This document shows, piece by piece, positions 6,874-13,474 of a DNA stretch of 31,433 nt (its first letter is position 1; every line of letters starts with the position of its first letter). The DNA comes from Burkholderiales bacterium (lineage in GTDB: Bacteria; Actinomycetota; Thermoleophilia; Gaiellales; Gaiellaceae): NCBI GenBank assembly GCA_025935595.1, contig JAICUZ010000003.1, positions 1 to 31,433 of the forward strand, given 5' to 3'. A model generated the notes under the pieces. That model saw only the letters and a list, made by a program, of their open reading frames with translations, was not told the DNA's origin and searched no databases. Made by a program: the position numbers and the translations under genes.

Positions 6874-8570
6874 GGGATCTCCGCGCGAACCGTGGTGCCG
6901 GTGCCCGCCGCGCTCTCGACGACGAGCCGGCCGTCGAGTGCCCCGACGCGGTCGGCGAGCCCGGCGAGGCCCGTTCCGCGACGGGAGTCGGCGCCTCCGA
7001 CACCGTCGTCCGACACCTCGATCAGCGCGAGCCCTGCTGCCTCCCTGATCTCGATCCGCGCCCGCCCGGCGTGCGCGTAGCGCATGACGTTGGCAAGCGC
7101 CTCGGCGATCACGTAGTAGCCGGCGGTCTCGACTGCGGGCGGGAACCGGCCACCGTTGACGACGACCTCGACCGGGACTGCACTCCGGCTCGCAAGCGTG
7201 CGGGCGGCGGCGGCGAGCCCCTGGTCGGTGAGGATCGCCGGATGGATGCCGCGGGCCAGCTCCCGCAGCTCGCTCACCGCCGTCGCCAGCTCCTCCTCTG
7301 CCTCGGCGAGAAGCTGCGCCGACTCGGCGTCCTCCACGCGCGCGCGCAGCATGTTCAGCGCGAGCCCGAGCGCGAGCAGCCGCTGCTGCGCCCCGTCGTG
7401 CAGGTCGCGCTCGAGCCGCCTTCGCTCGCTGTCGGCCGTGCGAACGAGACGTGCGCGCGAGGCGCGGAGCACCTGGAGCTGGTTGCGCAACTGTGCGTGC
7501 AAGCGCTCGTTGTCGAGCGCGAGCCCGACCGCTGCAGACACGGCCTCGATCAGCGAGGGTTGCTCGAGCAACGCGCGCTCGTGCACGATCGCGGCGAGCT
7601 GCGCGTCGCCTCGTCCGACATAGGTGATGGCATGGTCCGCGTCCTCGACTGGAAGCACGAGGGGCTCGCCTTCGGAGTCGACGAACTCGTCGCGGTCGTC
7701 GAGGCGATAGCCGACCTGAAGCCCGGGATCGTGGAGAGCGCGCGCGAGCGCAGCCTGCATCGTCCCCGCACCGGAAGCGTCGAGCTCGAGCACGAGATCG
7801 CCGACGACGAGTCGGTCGAGGCGCGACCGTGCCAGCCCGAAGAGGAACGCGACCGGGATGAGCAGCCGTGCGACGAGCGGCGGGAAGAAGACGATCCCGG
7901 GCTCCGAGCCGACGATCGCCTGCACGACCTCGTCGACGGCGACGGCGAGTGCGAAGAAAAGAGCCGCGAGCAGCACCGGGCCGAGCACGCGTCTCCGGCT
8001 GTACCCCGCTCTCAGCCAGCGCCGGCCGATGATCGCGATGCCGGTCGTCGCGTACATGCCGGCACCGACCGAGCCGATCGTCGACAGCGTCCCGTGCAGC
8101 GCCGGGGCGTGCCACACCGCGAACGCGTTCACACGACGAGGAAGATCCATCGTGATCGTCTCGAGGACACCGACGACGAACAGGCCGTACCCCGCGGTGA
8201 CGAGAACGCGCAGCGACCGATGTCCAAGGCGCCCGGACGGGTAGGCGATCAGCAGGTGCGCGAGGACGAGGTCCTGGGACCCGTCGAAGCACTGGCCGAC
8301 ACCGAACGCCCACGCGTTGCGATAGGCGCGGATCCCTCCGATCGTCCAGAGGATCCCCGCCACGCCCAGCAACAGCCCGGTGCGATTCTCGGGCCGCAGG
8401 CGCCACAGGACGAGACCCGAGGCGATCGCCAGCGAGCTGACGCCGAGGTCGAGCGGAAACGTCTCACGCGGCGCGATCCCGTTCAGCCAGAAACCGAGCT
8501 CGCCGAACACGACGAAGGCGGGACCGGCGACGAGAAGGACGAACCACGCAAGCCGGGCGCGCGGCGTCAC
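6864..8570 (-). CDS. Membrane sensor histidine kinase (HisKA_3/NarX-type)
   Basis: 568 residues from GTG 8568-8570, which overlaps the TGA of the upstream receiver gene (GTGA). The first ~240 residues contain about seven hydrophobic segments without a large extracellular loop, so sensing is likely in or near the membrane. A GAF-like linker follows (about 255-370, VGRGDAQLAAIVH), then a coiled stretch and the dimerisation/phosphotransfer helix RRRLERDLHDGAQQRLLAL with H391 as the acceptor. The ATPase domain has the N box EALANVMRYAH and glycine loops DDGVGG and GTGLAGLADRV. It belongs to the family that phosphorylates NarL-type regulators, consistent with the gene immediately downstream. Confidence 0.93.
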   Translation of the reverse strand: MTPRARLAWFVLLVAGPAFVVFGELGFWLNGIAPRETFPLDLGVSSLAIASGLVLWRLRPENRTGLLLGVAGILWTIGGIRAYRNAWAFGVGQCFDGSQDLVLAHLLIAYPSGRLGHRSLRVLVTAGYGLFVVGVLETITMDLPRRVNAFAVWHAPALHGTLSTIGSVGAGMYATTGIAIIGRRWLRAGYSRRRVLGPVLLAALFFALAVAVDEVVQAIVGSEPGIVFFPPLVARLLIPVAFLFGLARSRLDRLVVGDLVLELDASGAGTMQAALARALHDPGLQVGYRLDDRDEFVDSEGEPLVLPVEDADHAITYVGRGDAQLAAIVHERALLEQPSLIEAVSAAVGLALDNERLHAQLRNQLQVLRASRARLVRTADSERRRLERDLHDGAQQRLLALGLALNMLRARVEDAESAQLLAEAEEELATAVSELRELARGIHPAILTDQGLAAAARTLASRSAVPVEVVVNGGRFPPAVETAGYYVIAEALANVMRYAHAGRARIEIREAAGLALIEVSDDGVGGADSRRGTGLAGLADRVGALDGRLVVESAAGTGTTVRAEIPCA

Positions 8571-8908
8571 TCGCCGGCTCCGGCCGCGACCGCGCGGAGG
8601 CGATCCAGGGTCAGCTCGTCCTTCCGCATGAATCGACGAGAGCCGATCGCAAGATCGTCGGCGCTCCGACTCGACACGAGAAGCACTGCGGTGCTCGGCG
8701 GCAGGCGGTCGGCGAGCTCGATGCCGCTCCCGTCGGGGAGCATGACGTCGAGCAGGACGAGATCCGGCTTGAGCGCAAGCACGGAGGCGACGGCCGATCG
8801 CCCGTCGCCGGCCTCGCCGACGACGGTGAACCCGGCTTCCTCGAACAGACGGCGGGCAAGACGTCGGAAGCTCGGATGGTCGTCGACGATCAGAACCGTC
8901 GTGCGCAC
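8567..8908 (-). CDS. Stand-alone receiver-domain protein
   Basis: 113 residues, ATG at 8906-8908. It is a full receiver domain: acidic D9-D10, phospho-acceptor D54 in LVLLDVMLPDG, VSSRS for the switch Ser/Thr, and the lysine in FMRKDEL. No output domain follows; the protein ends with a short basic helix. It is the first gene of the three-gene cassette. It could be a phosphate sink, a connector or a regulator of the kinase alongside the NarL-type output regulator. It is divergent from the secreted-protein gene at 9042. Confidence 0.88.
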   Translation of the reverse strand: MRTTVLIVDDHPSFRRLARRLFEEAGFTVVGEAGDGRSAVASVLALKPDLVLLDVMLPDGSGIELADRLPPSTAVLLVSSRSADDLAIGSRRFMRKDELTLDRLRAVAAGAGE

Positions 8909-8951
8909 AGCTCGATCGTGACACGCAGGCGCGGCCCGTCAACGCCGGGAT

Positions 8952-8979
8952 ATCCCTGAACTGGGCCCGCTTCAGGGAT
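8952..8979. promoter_or_regulatory. Perfect inverted repeat in the divergent promoter region
   Basis: ATCCCTGAA (8952-8960) and TTCAGGGAT (8971-8979) are exact reverse complements around a 10-bp spacer that itself contains GGGCCC. The 28-bp element lies between the receiver gene (start 8908, minus) and the secreted protein (start 9042, plus), where an operator for the NarL-type regulator would be expected. Its operator role is inferred from position and symmetry. Confidence 0.5.
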
Positions 8980-9041
8980 CGTCCTGAGGAAACGCTCGCG
9001 CCCACCTCCTACCGTCGAACCTCCGACTGAAGGGAGGAGCG

Positions 9042-9497
9042 ATGAGGTCGAAGGCAGCATTCGGCGCAGTTCTCCTGGCGCTGGCCGCAGGCGTCTACAC
9101 CACTACGTCCGGCGCCACGGCGGCAGGCATGACCGTCGAGCGGTACTACACCGCCGCAACTTGGAGCGCGTTCGACGACATCGGTGTCAAGGACAACGGC
9201 GGTCCCGGCGACGTGTTCACGGCGCAGCAGTCGTTGACGACGCTCGACGGCAAGTCGGCCGGAGTGGTCAACGGATACGGCATCAACCTTCACAAGCCAT
9301 ACGTGTTCTTCCACTGGACGGCCGCCCGGAACGACGGCTCGTCGCTGACTCTGATGGGTGCGGTCAGCTTGCACGACAAGACGACCGTGTACGCGATCGA
9401 GGGCGGCACCGGCCGGTACGACGGCGCCCGCGGCACCGTCACGTTGACCGACGCCGGGAAGAAGGGCTCGCTCGTGACCGTCCGCTACCGGATCTGA
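9042..9497 (+). CDS. Secreted allene-oxide-cyclase/dirigent-like barrel protein
   Basis: 151 residues, ATG preceded by GGGAGGAG. It has a signal peptide (MRSKAAFGAVLLALAAGVY) with likely cleavage near SGATA/A, then a beta-rich domain with the pattern of the dirigent/allene oxide cyclase eight-stranded barrel: VKDNGGPGDVFTAQQSL, alternating strands, and the signature GGTGRYDGARGTVTL near residues 125-140. Bacterial members are small secreted proteins of unclear role; some bind hydrophobic ligands. It is divergent from the two-component cassette, with a palindromic element between them, and may be a target of it. Confidence 0.72.
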   Translation: MRSKAAFGAVLLALAAGVYTTTSGATAAGMTVERYYTAATWSAFDDIGVKDNGGPGDVFTAQQSLTTLDGKSAGVVNGYGINLHKPYVFFHWTAARNDGSSLTLMGAVSLHDKTTVYAIEGGTGRYDGARGTVTLTDAGKKGSLVTVRYRI

Positions 9498-9520
9498 ACC
9501 CGACGATGAAAGGAGCTCCG

Positions 9521-9805
9521 ATGTACGCACGTCTTGCCACCTTCCAAGGCGACCCGGGCAACTTCGACGATGCGATCGCTGCTGTCCGCGAGCAGGTCAA
9601 CGGCACCCCGCCGCCCGGGCTCGAAGGTGCGAAGTTCCTGATGCTGGTCGATCGAACGACCGGGAAAGGACACGGCCTGACGCTTTACGCGACCGAAGAG
9701 GATCGCCGCCGCGGCGACGAGGCGCTCAACGCGCATCCCGGCGGTGGCGGCGGAACACGCGTGTCCGTCGAGTTCTTCGACGTGCCTGTCCACACGCTCG
9801 ACTGA
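9521..9805 (+). CDS. Antibiotic-biosynthesis-monooxygenase (ABM)-like ferredoxin-fold protein
   Basis: 94 residues from the second ATG (9521), which has AAAGGAG five bases upstream. The pattern MYARLATFQGDP, a helix DDAIAAVREQV, a strand GAKFLMLVDRTTGKGHGLTLYATEEDRRRGDEAL and a final strand VSVEFFDVP fits the dimeric alpha-beta ABM fold (one beta-alpha-beta-beta-alpha-beta unit). Such proteins are haem- or quinone-type monooxygenases or simple ligand-binding dimers; no catalytic residue can be pinned down here. It lies 23 bases after the secreted barrel gene and is likely co-transcribed with it. Confidence 0.65.
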   Translation: MYARLATFQGDPGNFDDAIAAVREQVNGTPPPGLEGAKFLMLVDRTTGKGHGLTLYATEEDRRRGDEALNAHPGGGGGTRVSVEFFDVPVHTLD

Positions 9806-9844
9806 CGAGCGATGCGTGCCGCGCGGGCGGTGTCGTCCGCGCGG

Positions 9845-10072
9845 CTAGCCCTTCTGGCGCACGGTCTTGATCCCCCACGCCGCGCCGGAGGCGAACAGCT
9901 CGTCCGGGTCGACGTCGCCGAGCCAGCCGATGAAGTGCTGCTCGGGCTCGTCCTCGGTCGACCCGTACATGGCGATGCGCCCGAAGTCGATCGGCGCGTC
10001 GGGATCGTCGCCGCGGTCGAGCGCTGCCTGGCGTTCCTCGACTGCGCTTCCTTCCGCGTACCCTTTCCCCAT
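9845..10072 (-). CDS. Small hypothetical protein
   Basis: 75 residues, ATG at 10070-10072. It is acidic, with DRGDDPDAPIDFGRIAMYG, DEPEQHFIGWLGDVDPDELF and a basic end. No domain is recognised. On the minus strand GAGGAG (its likely Shine-Dalgarno region) pairs with CTCCTC just before the ATG, a 6-bp hairpin at 10075-10090 that abuts the divergent tRNA-Lys gene. The regular charged composition and good codon periodicity support a real gene; the function is unknown. Confidence 0.55.
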   Translation of the reverse strand: MGKGYAEGSAVEERQAALDRGDDPDAPIDFGRIAMYGSTEDEPEQHFIGWLGDVDPDELFASGAAWGIKTVRQKG

Positions 10073-10092
10073 GAGAGGAGCGTACTCCTCGA

Positions 10093-10165
10093 GGGCCGGT
10101 AGCTCAGCTGGTAGAGCAGGGGACTTTTAATCCCAAGGTCGCAGGTTCGAGCCCTGCCCGGCCCA
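10093..10165 (+). tRNA. tRNA-Lys (UUU)
   Basis: A 73-nt cloverleaf: acceptor GGGCCGG/CCGGCCC, D-arm GCTCAGCTGGTAGAGC, anticodon loop CTTTTAA with anticodon TTT, T-arm GCAGG-TTCGAGC-CCTGC, discriminator A. CCA is not encoded. The anticodon stem has an apparent G-A mismatch at its base. Its 3' half is repeated at 12484-12520. Confidence 0.95.
10121..10157 (+). repeat. Left copy of tRNA-Lys 3'-half direct repeat (candidate attL)
   Basis: This stretch from the anticodon stem to the end of the T-stem is matched at 12484-12520 with one mismatch in 37 positions. The last 31 bases (10127-10157) are identical. tRNA anticodon-to-T-loop segments are classic integrase crossover sites. Confidence 0.65.
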
Positions 10166-10184
10166 TGAAGAAGACCGCGTGGTG

Positions 10185-11096
10185 TCAACCAGGGCCAGCG
10201 TCGCGACCAGATTGCTCAGCGCGGTCGCCAGCGCGCGATGGTTCGACCAAGTCGACGGTGGCCGCCCAGCTTCCGAGAAGCCTCAACGCCTCCTCCGAGC
10301 GCGAACCAGGCTCGGCCGAATACGTGACGATCGTGAGACCGTGGTCTGCGGGTAGGTCGAGGCGGTTGAAGCTCAAGCTCACCTCGCCGACGACCGGATG
10401 GTTGAAGCGCTTGACCCCGGAGTTGTGGAAGCGCACGTCGTGCGCCGCCCAGCGGGCGCGGAAGGCGTCGCTCTGTGTGGCGAGTTCACCCACCAGGTCT
10501 GAGAGGTCGCGATCGTAGGGGTCACGTCCGGCGGCCCAGCGCAGGATTGCAACGCACTCGCCGGCGACGGTCTCCCAGTCCGCGAAGAACGCATTGGCGT
10601 TCGGATCAAGGAAGATGAATCGGGCGCTGTTCACTGGGCGCGAAGGTGCTGCATACATCTCGGAGAAGAGCGCGCGCCCGAGCTGGTTTGCCGAAAGGAA
10701 GTCGAGCCGCTGATTGCCGACGAACGCGGCAGCGTCGGTGATCGCATCCAGTGTCCACTGGATTTCGGCCCTCACCTTCTGCTTGACCCGACGCTGACGA
10801 GGTGACGCTACCGTCGGCTGGGCAGAAGATGCGAGATCGAAAAGATGAGCGCGCTCGGCATCGTCGAGTCGAAGCGCGCGGGCAAGCGCCTCGAGCACGT
10901 TCCCAGAGACCCCACTCATGTCGCCTCGCTCGAGGCGCGTGTAGTACGGAACGCTTACTCCAGCCAGGACCGCGACTTCCTCTCGACGAAGTCCAGGCAC
11001 CCGGCGGCTGCCGTACGAGTTCAACCCAGCCTGCTCAGGAGTGATCCGAGCGCGCCGCGACGTGAGGAAGTCGCGGATCTCTTGCTTCGTCTCCAT
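10185..11096 (-). CDS. MmyB-like HTH transcriptional regulator
   Basis: 303 residues, ATG at 11094-11096. Residues about 1-75 form an XRE-type HTH with the extended N-terminus typical of this group (SRRVPGLRREEVAVLAGVSVPYYTRLERG). Residues about 105-275 match the MmyB-like ligand-binding (PAS-like) domain: NQRLDFLSANQLGRALF, RFIFLDPNANAFFADWE and FNHPVVGEVSLSFNRLDLP. Such regulators usually sit divergently beside an oxidoreductase gene, as here with the aldo/keto reductase across 148 bp, and probably control it. The stop is only 20 bases after tRNA-Lys. The gene looks lower in G+C than its neighbours and lies between the two tRNA-Lys repeats, which suggests it arrived by transfer. Confidence 0.9.
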   Translation of the reverse strand: METKQEIRDFLTSRRARITPEQAGLNSYGSRRVPGLRREEVAVLAGVSVPYYTRLERGDMSGVSGNVLEALARALRLDDAERAHLFDLASSAQPTVASPRQRRVKQKVRAEIQWTLDAITDAAAFVGNQRLDFLSANQLGRALFSEMYAAPSRPVNSARFIFLDPNANAFFADWETVAGECVAILRWAAGRDPYDRDLSDLVGELATQSDAFRARWAAHDVRFHNSGVKRFNHPVVGEVSLSFNRLDLPADHGLTIVTYSAEPGSRSEEALRLLGSWAATVDLVEPSRAGDRAEQSGRDAGPG

Positions 11097-11132
11097 GAGA
11101 TCCAGCGTAGACCCGCTGGTTCCCTTCTGGGG

Positions 11133-11160
11133 GACACTGTCAGTAGCCCTATCAACAGGG
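11133..11160. promoter_or_regulatory. Short symmetric elements in the regulator/reductase divergent region
   Basis: The 148-bp gap between the two divergent starts holds GACACTGTC (11133-11141), symmetric around a central C, and CCCTATCAACAGGG (11147-11160), with four-base arms. They are candidate operator half-sites for the MmyB-like regulator. Support is positional only. Confidence 0.28.
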
Positions 11161-11244
11161 ACTCTCACGTCGCGCGAACCGGTGCTTTCTTGGAATGCAA
11201 GAGGCCGTGACCCACACGGCTCACCGTCCAAGAGGAAGGTTGTC

Positions 11245-12222
11245 ATGAAGCACATCTCGCTCGGCGGACTCGACGTCTCGCGCATCGGACTCGGGACGAT
11301 GGCGATGTCCGGCTATTACCTCGACCCGACCAGCAGCGATACCGAGTCGATCCGCACCATCCAGCGAGCAGTCGACTTGGGCGTCACCCATATCGACACC
11401 GCCGAGATCTACGGCCCGTACGCAAACGAGGAGCTTGTCGGCCGTGCCCTCAAGGGACGTCGTGACGAAGTCGTGCTCGCGACGAAGTTCGGGTTCGTTT
11501 CGCACCTCGACGGTGGTCCTGGAGTGCTCGATAGCGGTCCGGCGAACATCCGAATCGCGGTCGAGGGTTCACTGAAGCGGCTGGGCACCGACCACATCGA
11601 TCTCTACTACCAGCACCGGGTCGACCCCAACACACCGATCGAGGACACCGTTGGCGCGCTGGCTGAGCTGGTCGCTGAGGGCAAGGTTCGGCACATCGGG
11701 CTCTCCGAAGCCGGGCCAGCAACGATTCGTCGTGCTCATGCCATCCACCCAATCACTGCTGTGCAGACCGAGTACTCGCTTTGGACGCGCGACCCCGAAG
11801 CTCAGGTACTTCCGCTCCTACGGGAGCTAGGCATCGGCTTCGTTCCTTACTCGCCGCTGGGACACGGCTTCCTCACGGGAGCGATCCGCTCGCCCCAGGA
11901 CATCGCGGACGACGACTGGCGGAAGAGCAACCCGCGCTTTACCGAGGGCAACTTCGAACGGAATCTCCGGATCGTTGACGAGGTCAAGGCCCTCGCTTCT
12001 GAGGTCGGCGTGACTTCAGCACAAGTCGCTTTGGCCTGGCTGCTCGCGCAAGGCGATGACATCGCACCGATCCCCGGCACCAAGCGGGTCTCACGAGTCG
12101 AGGAGAACACCGCAGCCGATGACGTCGAACTGGACTCCAATCAGCTCGCACGGTTGAACGCGCTCACCCCTGCCGTCGGGGAGCGCCATGACGAAGCCAA
12201 CATGGCGAGGATCGAGGCGTAG
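11245..12222 (+). CDS. Aldo/keto reductase
   Basis: 325 residues, ATG preceded by GAGGAAGG. It has the full catalytic tetrad of the superfamily: D51 and Y56 in HIDTAEIYG, K81 in LATKFGF and H124 in LYYQHRVDP. Further family marks are GKVRHIGLSE, QTEYSLWTRDPE, YSPLGHGFLTG and the NADPH-binding end PIPGTKRVSRVEENTAAD. It should reduce aldehydes or ketones with NADPH in the cytosol; the substrate is not determined. It is divergent from the MmyB-like regulator and the two form the whole gene content between the tRNA-Lys repeats. Confidence 0.95.
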   Translation: MKHISLGGLDVSRIGLGTMAMSGYYLDPTSSDTESIRTIQRAVDLGVTHIDTAEIYGPYANEELVGRALKGRRDEVVLATKFGFVSHLDGGPGVLDSGPANIRIAVEGSLKRLGTDHIDLYYQHRVDPNTPIEDTVGALAELVAEGKVRHIGLSEAGPATIRRAHAIHPITAVQTEYSLWTRDPEAQVLPLLRELGIGFVPYSPLGHGFLTGAIRSPQDIADDDWRKSNPRFTEGNFERNLRIVDEVKALASEVGVTSAQVALAWLLAQGDDIAPIPGTKRVSRVEENTAADDVELDSNQLARLNALTPAVGERHDEANMARIEA

Positions 12223-12360
12223 CAGCAAACTCGTCTACCGAGTCGACAAAGGACGACCCGCGCGAGATCGAAGACGCGCCCACTGAGGCCAAACGCGACC
12301 GCTTCTCCGAGGCGAACCCGTAAACGACCGACCGCTGACGGCCCGGGTGTTGCCCCACGT

Positions 12361-12378
12361 AGTACCGATTGGAGTACC
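12361..12378 (+). repeat. 18-bp repeat AGTACCGATTGGAGTACC, copy 1
   Basis: Identical to 16471-16488, and the similarity continues imperfectly for about 15 more bases (both then have TGTCTCC and CG). The unit contains AGTACC twice, 12 bases apart. Both copies lie in non-coding DNA, one 123 nt before the end of the tRNA-Lys fragment's left edge and one just after the MFS stop. Confidence 0.6.
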
Positions 12379-12483
12379 GGGTTGTCTCCGCGGGTTGCGA
12401 TTAGCTGCCGTTCGACGCAGCATCGGTGCCGGGTTGTTGCAGCTCGTTTCGTCAATAAGCGGCGCCCTGCAGTGATCCCGGCC

Positions 12484-12520
12484 GGACTGTTAATCCCAAG
12501 GTCGCAGGTTCGAGCCCTGC
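12484..12520 (+). repeat. Partial tRNA-Lys 3'-half copy (candidate attR)
   Basis: A 36/37 match to 10121-10157 of tRNA-Lys. The single change turns the anticodon-loop CTTTTAA into CTGTTAA. There is no 5' half and the match stops at the end of the T-stem, before the acceptor strand, so it is not a functional tRNA. It marks the far end of the inserted segment. Confidence 0.68.
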
Positions 12521-12595
12521 TCCCATCGAATCGACTGTAGCTCCGAGCGGGGAAGCGGTTTCTCGCCCAGCTCTTGCCGTGAGAGGATCGCTGCG

Positions 12596-13474
12596 ATGAA
12601 GCCGCAACAAGTCACGGCAACCGAAGCTCACGTTCTCCCGTTGAGCGCTGCCGGCGCGGCCGAGGCGGTTGGCGGTAAGGCGGCGGGGTTCGTGATTCTC
12701 GCGGCTGCGGGGCTCGACTTTCCCGACGGCTTCGTTCTCGGAGCCGAAGCGCACCGCCACGCACGCGGCCTCGGCTGGAGGTCCGGCAAACCGATTCCCG
12801 CGACGACCTCGGCAGCAGTGAGCGAAGCGCTCTCGTTCCTACCGGGCGAGTCGTTCGCCGTACGTTCGTCGGCAGTCGCGGAGGACGGCGCCGCCGCCTC
12901 GTTCGCAGGCCAGTTCGAGACGATCGTCGGCGTCAGTCGTGATGACGTCGCCGCGGCAATCGCCGAGTGCTGGGGCTCCGGTGAGAACGGTCGCGCGCTC
13001 GCCTACCGAGCGGCGGACTCGGGCGAGCACGCGATGGCCGTCATCGTGCAACAACTCGTCGAGGCCGACGTCTCCGGCGTCGTCGCCACCGTCGATCCGC
13101 TCACAGGCGACGAGCAGACGCTGCTCGTCAACGCGACCTTCGGCCTGGGGGAAGCCGTTGTCTCCGGTCTCGTCACTCCGGACGAATATCGCATCGCCCG
13201 CGCCGATGGATGCGTCGTCGCTGTCGCTGTCGGCGCCAAAGAGCTAGAGGTCGTGCGCGGCTCCGACGGCAGGCTCGAGGAGCGTGCGCTTCCGGTCGAA
13301 CGCAGGACGGCGCGGGCGCTCGAAGCCCAGCAGCTGCGCGCGCTGTGGCAGGGCGCCCTCGCGGCTGAAGCGGTACTCGGCCGCCCTGCCGATCTCGAAT
13401 TCGCATTCGCGGGCGGACGTCTGCACTGGCTGCAGTGCCGTCCGCTCACTGCTCTCCCGACGAAGGAGGATTGA
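12596..13474 (+). CDS. PEP-synthase/rifampicin-phosphotransferase-like ATP-binding subunit
   Basis: 292 residues, ATG 12596-12598 with GAGAGGA upstream. It is only the N-terminal ATP-grasp (PPDK_N) domain of PEP synthase-type enzymes: GGKAAGFVILAAAGLDFPDGFVL near the start, FAVRSSAVAEDGAAASFAGQ around residue 90, VSGVVATVDPLTG and NATFGLGEAVVSGLVTPDEY around 165-200, and the closing LQCRPLT. It would bind ATP and phosphorylate the swivelling His domain, here encoded by the next gene; the TGA and ATG share a base (TGATG). Together the two proteins are 828 residues, the length of a single-chain rifampicin phosphotransferase. The same kind of split is known in phenylphosphate synthase. The acceptor is unknown. 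Confidence 0.85.
   Translation: MKPQQVTATEAHVLPLSAAGAAEAVGGKAAGFVILAAAGLDFPDGFVLGAEAHRHARGLGWRSGKPIPATTSAAVSEALSFLPGESFAVRSSAVAEDGAAASFAGQFETIVGVSRDDVAAAIAECWGSGENGRALAYRAADSGEHAMAVIVQQLVEADVSGVVATVDPLTGDEQTLLVNATFGLGEAVVSGLVTPDEYRIARADGCVVAVAVGAKELEVVRGSDGRLEERALPVERRTARALEAQQLRALWQGALAAEAVLGRPADLEFAFAGGRLHWLQCRPLTALPTKED

Larger units (their letters stand above)
12223..12595. other. Gene-poor 373-bp region with island-end signals
   Basis: No convincing coding frame is present. The region carries the 18-bp repeat at 12361-12378 and the partial tRNA-Lys copy at 12484-12520. The remaining sequence looks like decayed junction DNA between the aldo/keto reductase and the split phosphotransferase genes. 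Confidence 0.6.

Noticed and set aside
4381..7080. 899-codon plus-strand open frame
   Set aside because: It spans the epimerase in another frame and continues antisense over the response regulator and kinase; composition is Arg/Ala shadow with no domain.
12484..12520. A second functional tRNA-Lys
   Set aside because: Only the 3' half without acceptor strand is present and the anticodon-loop base is changed, so it is kept as a repeat/attachment-site remnant.
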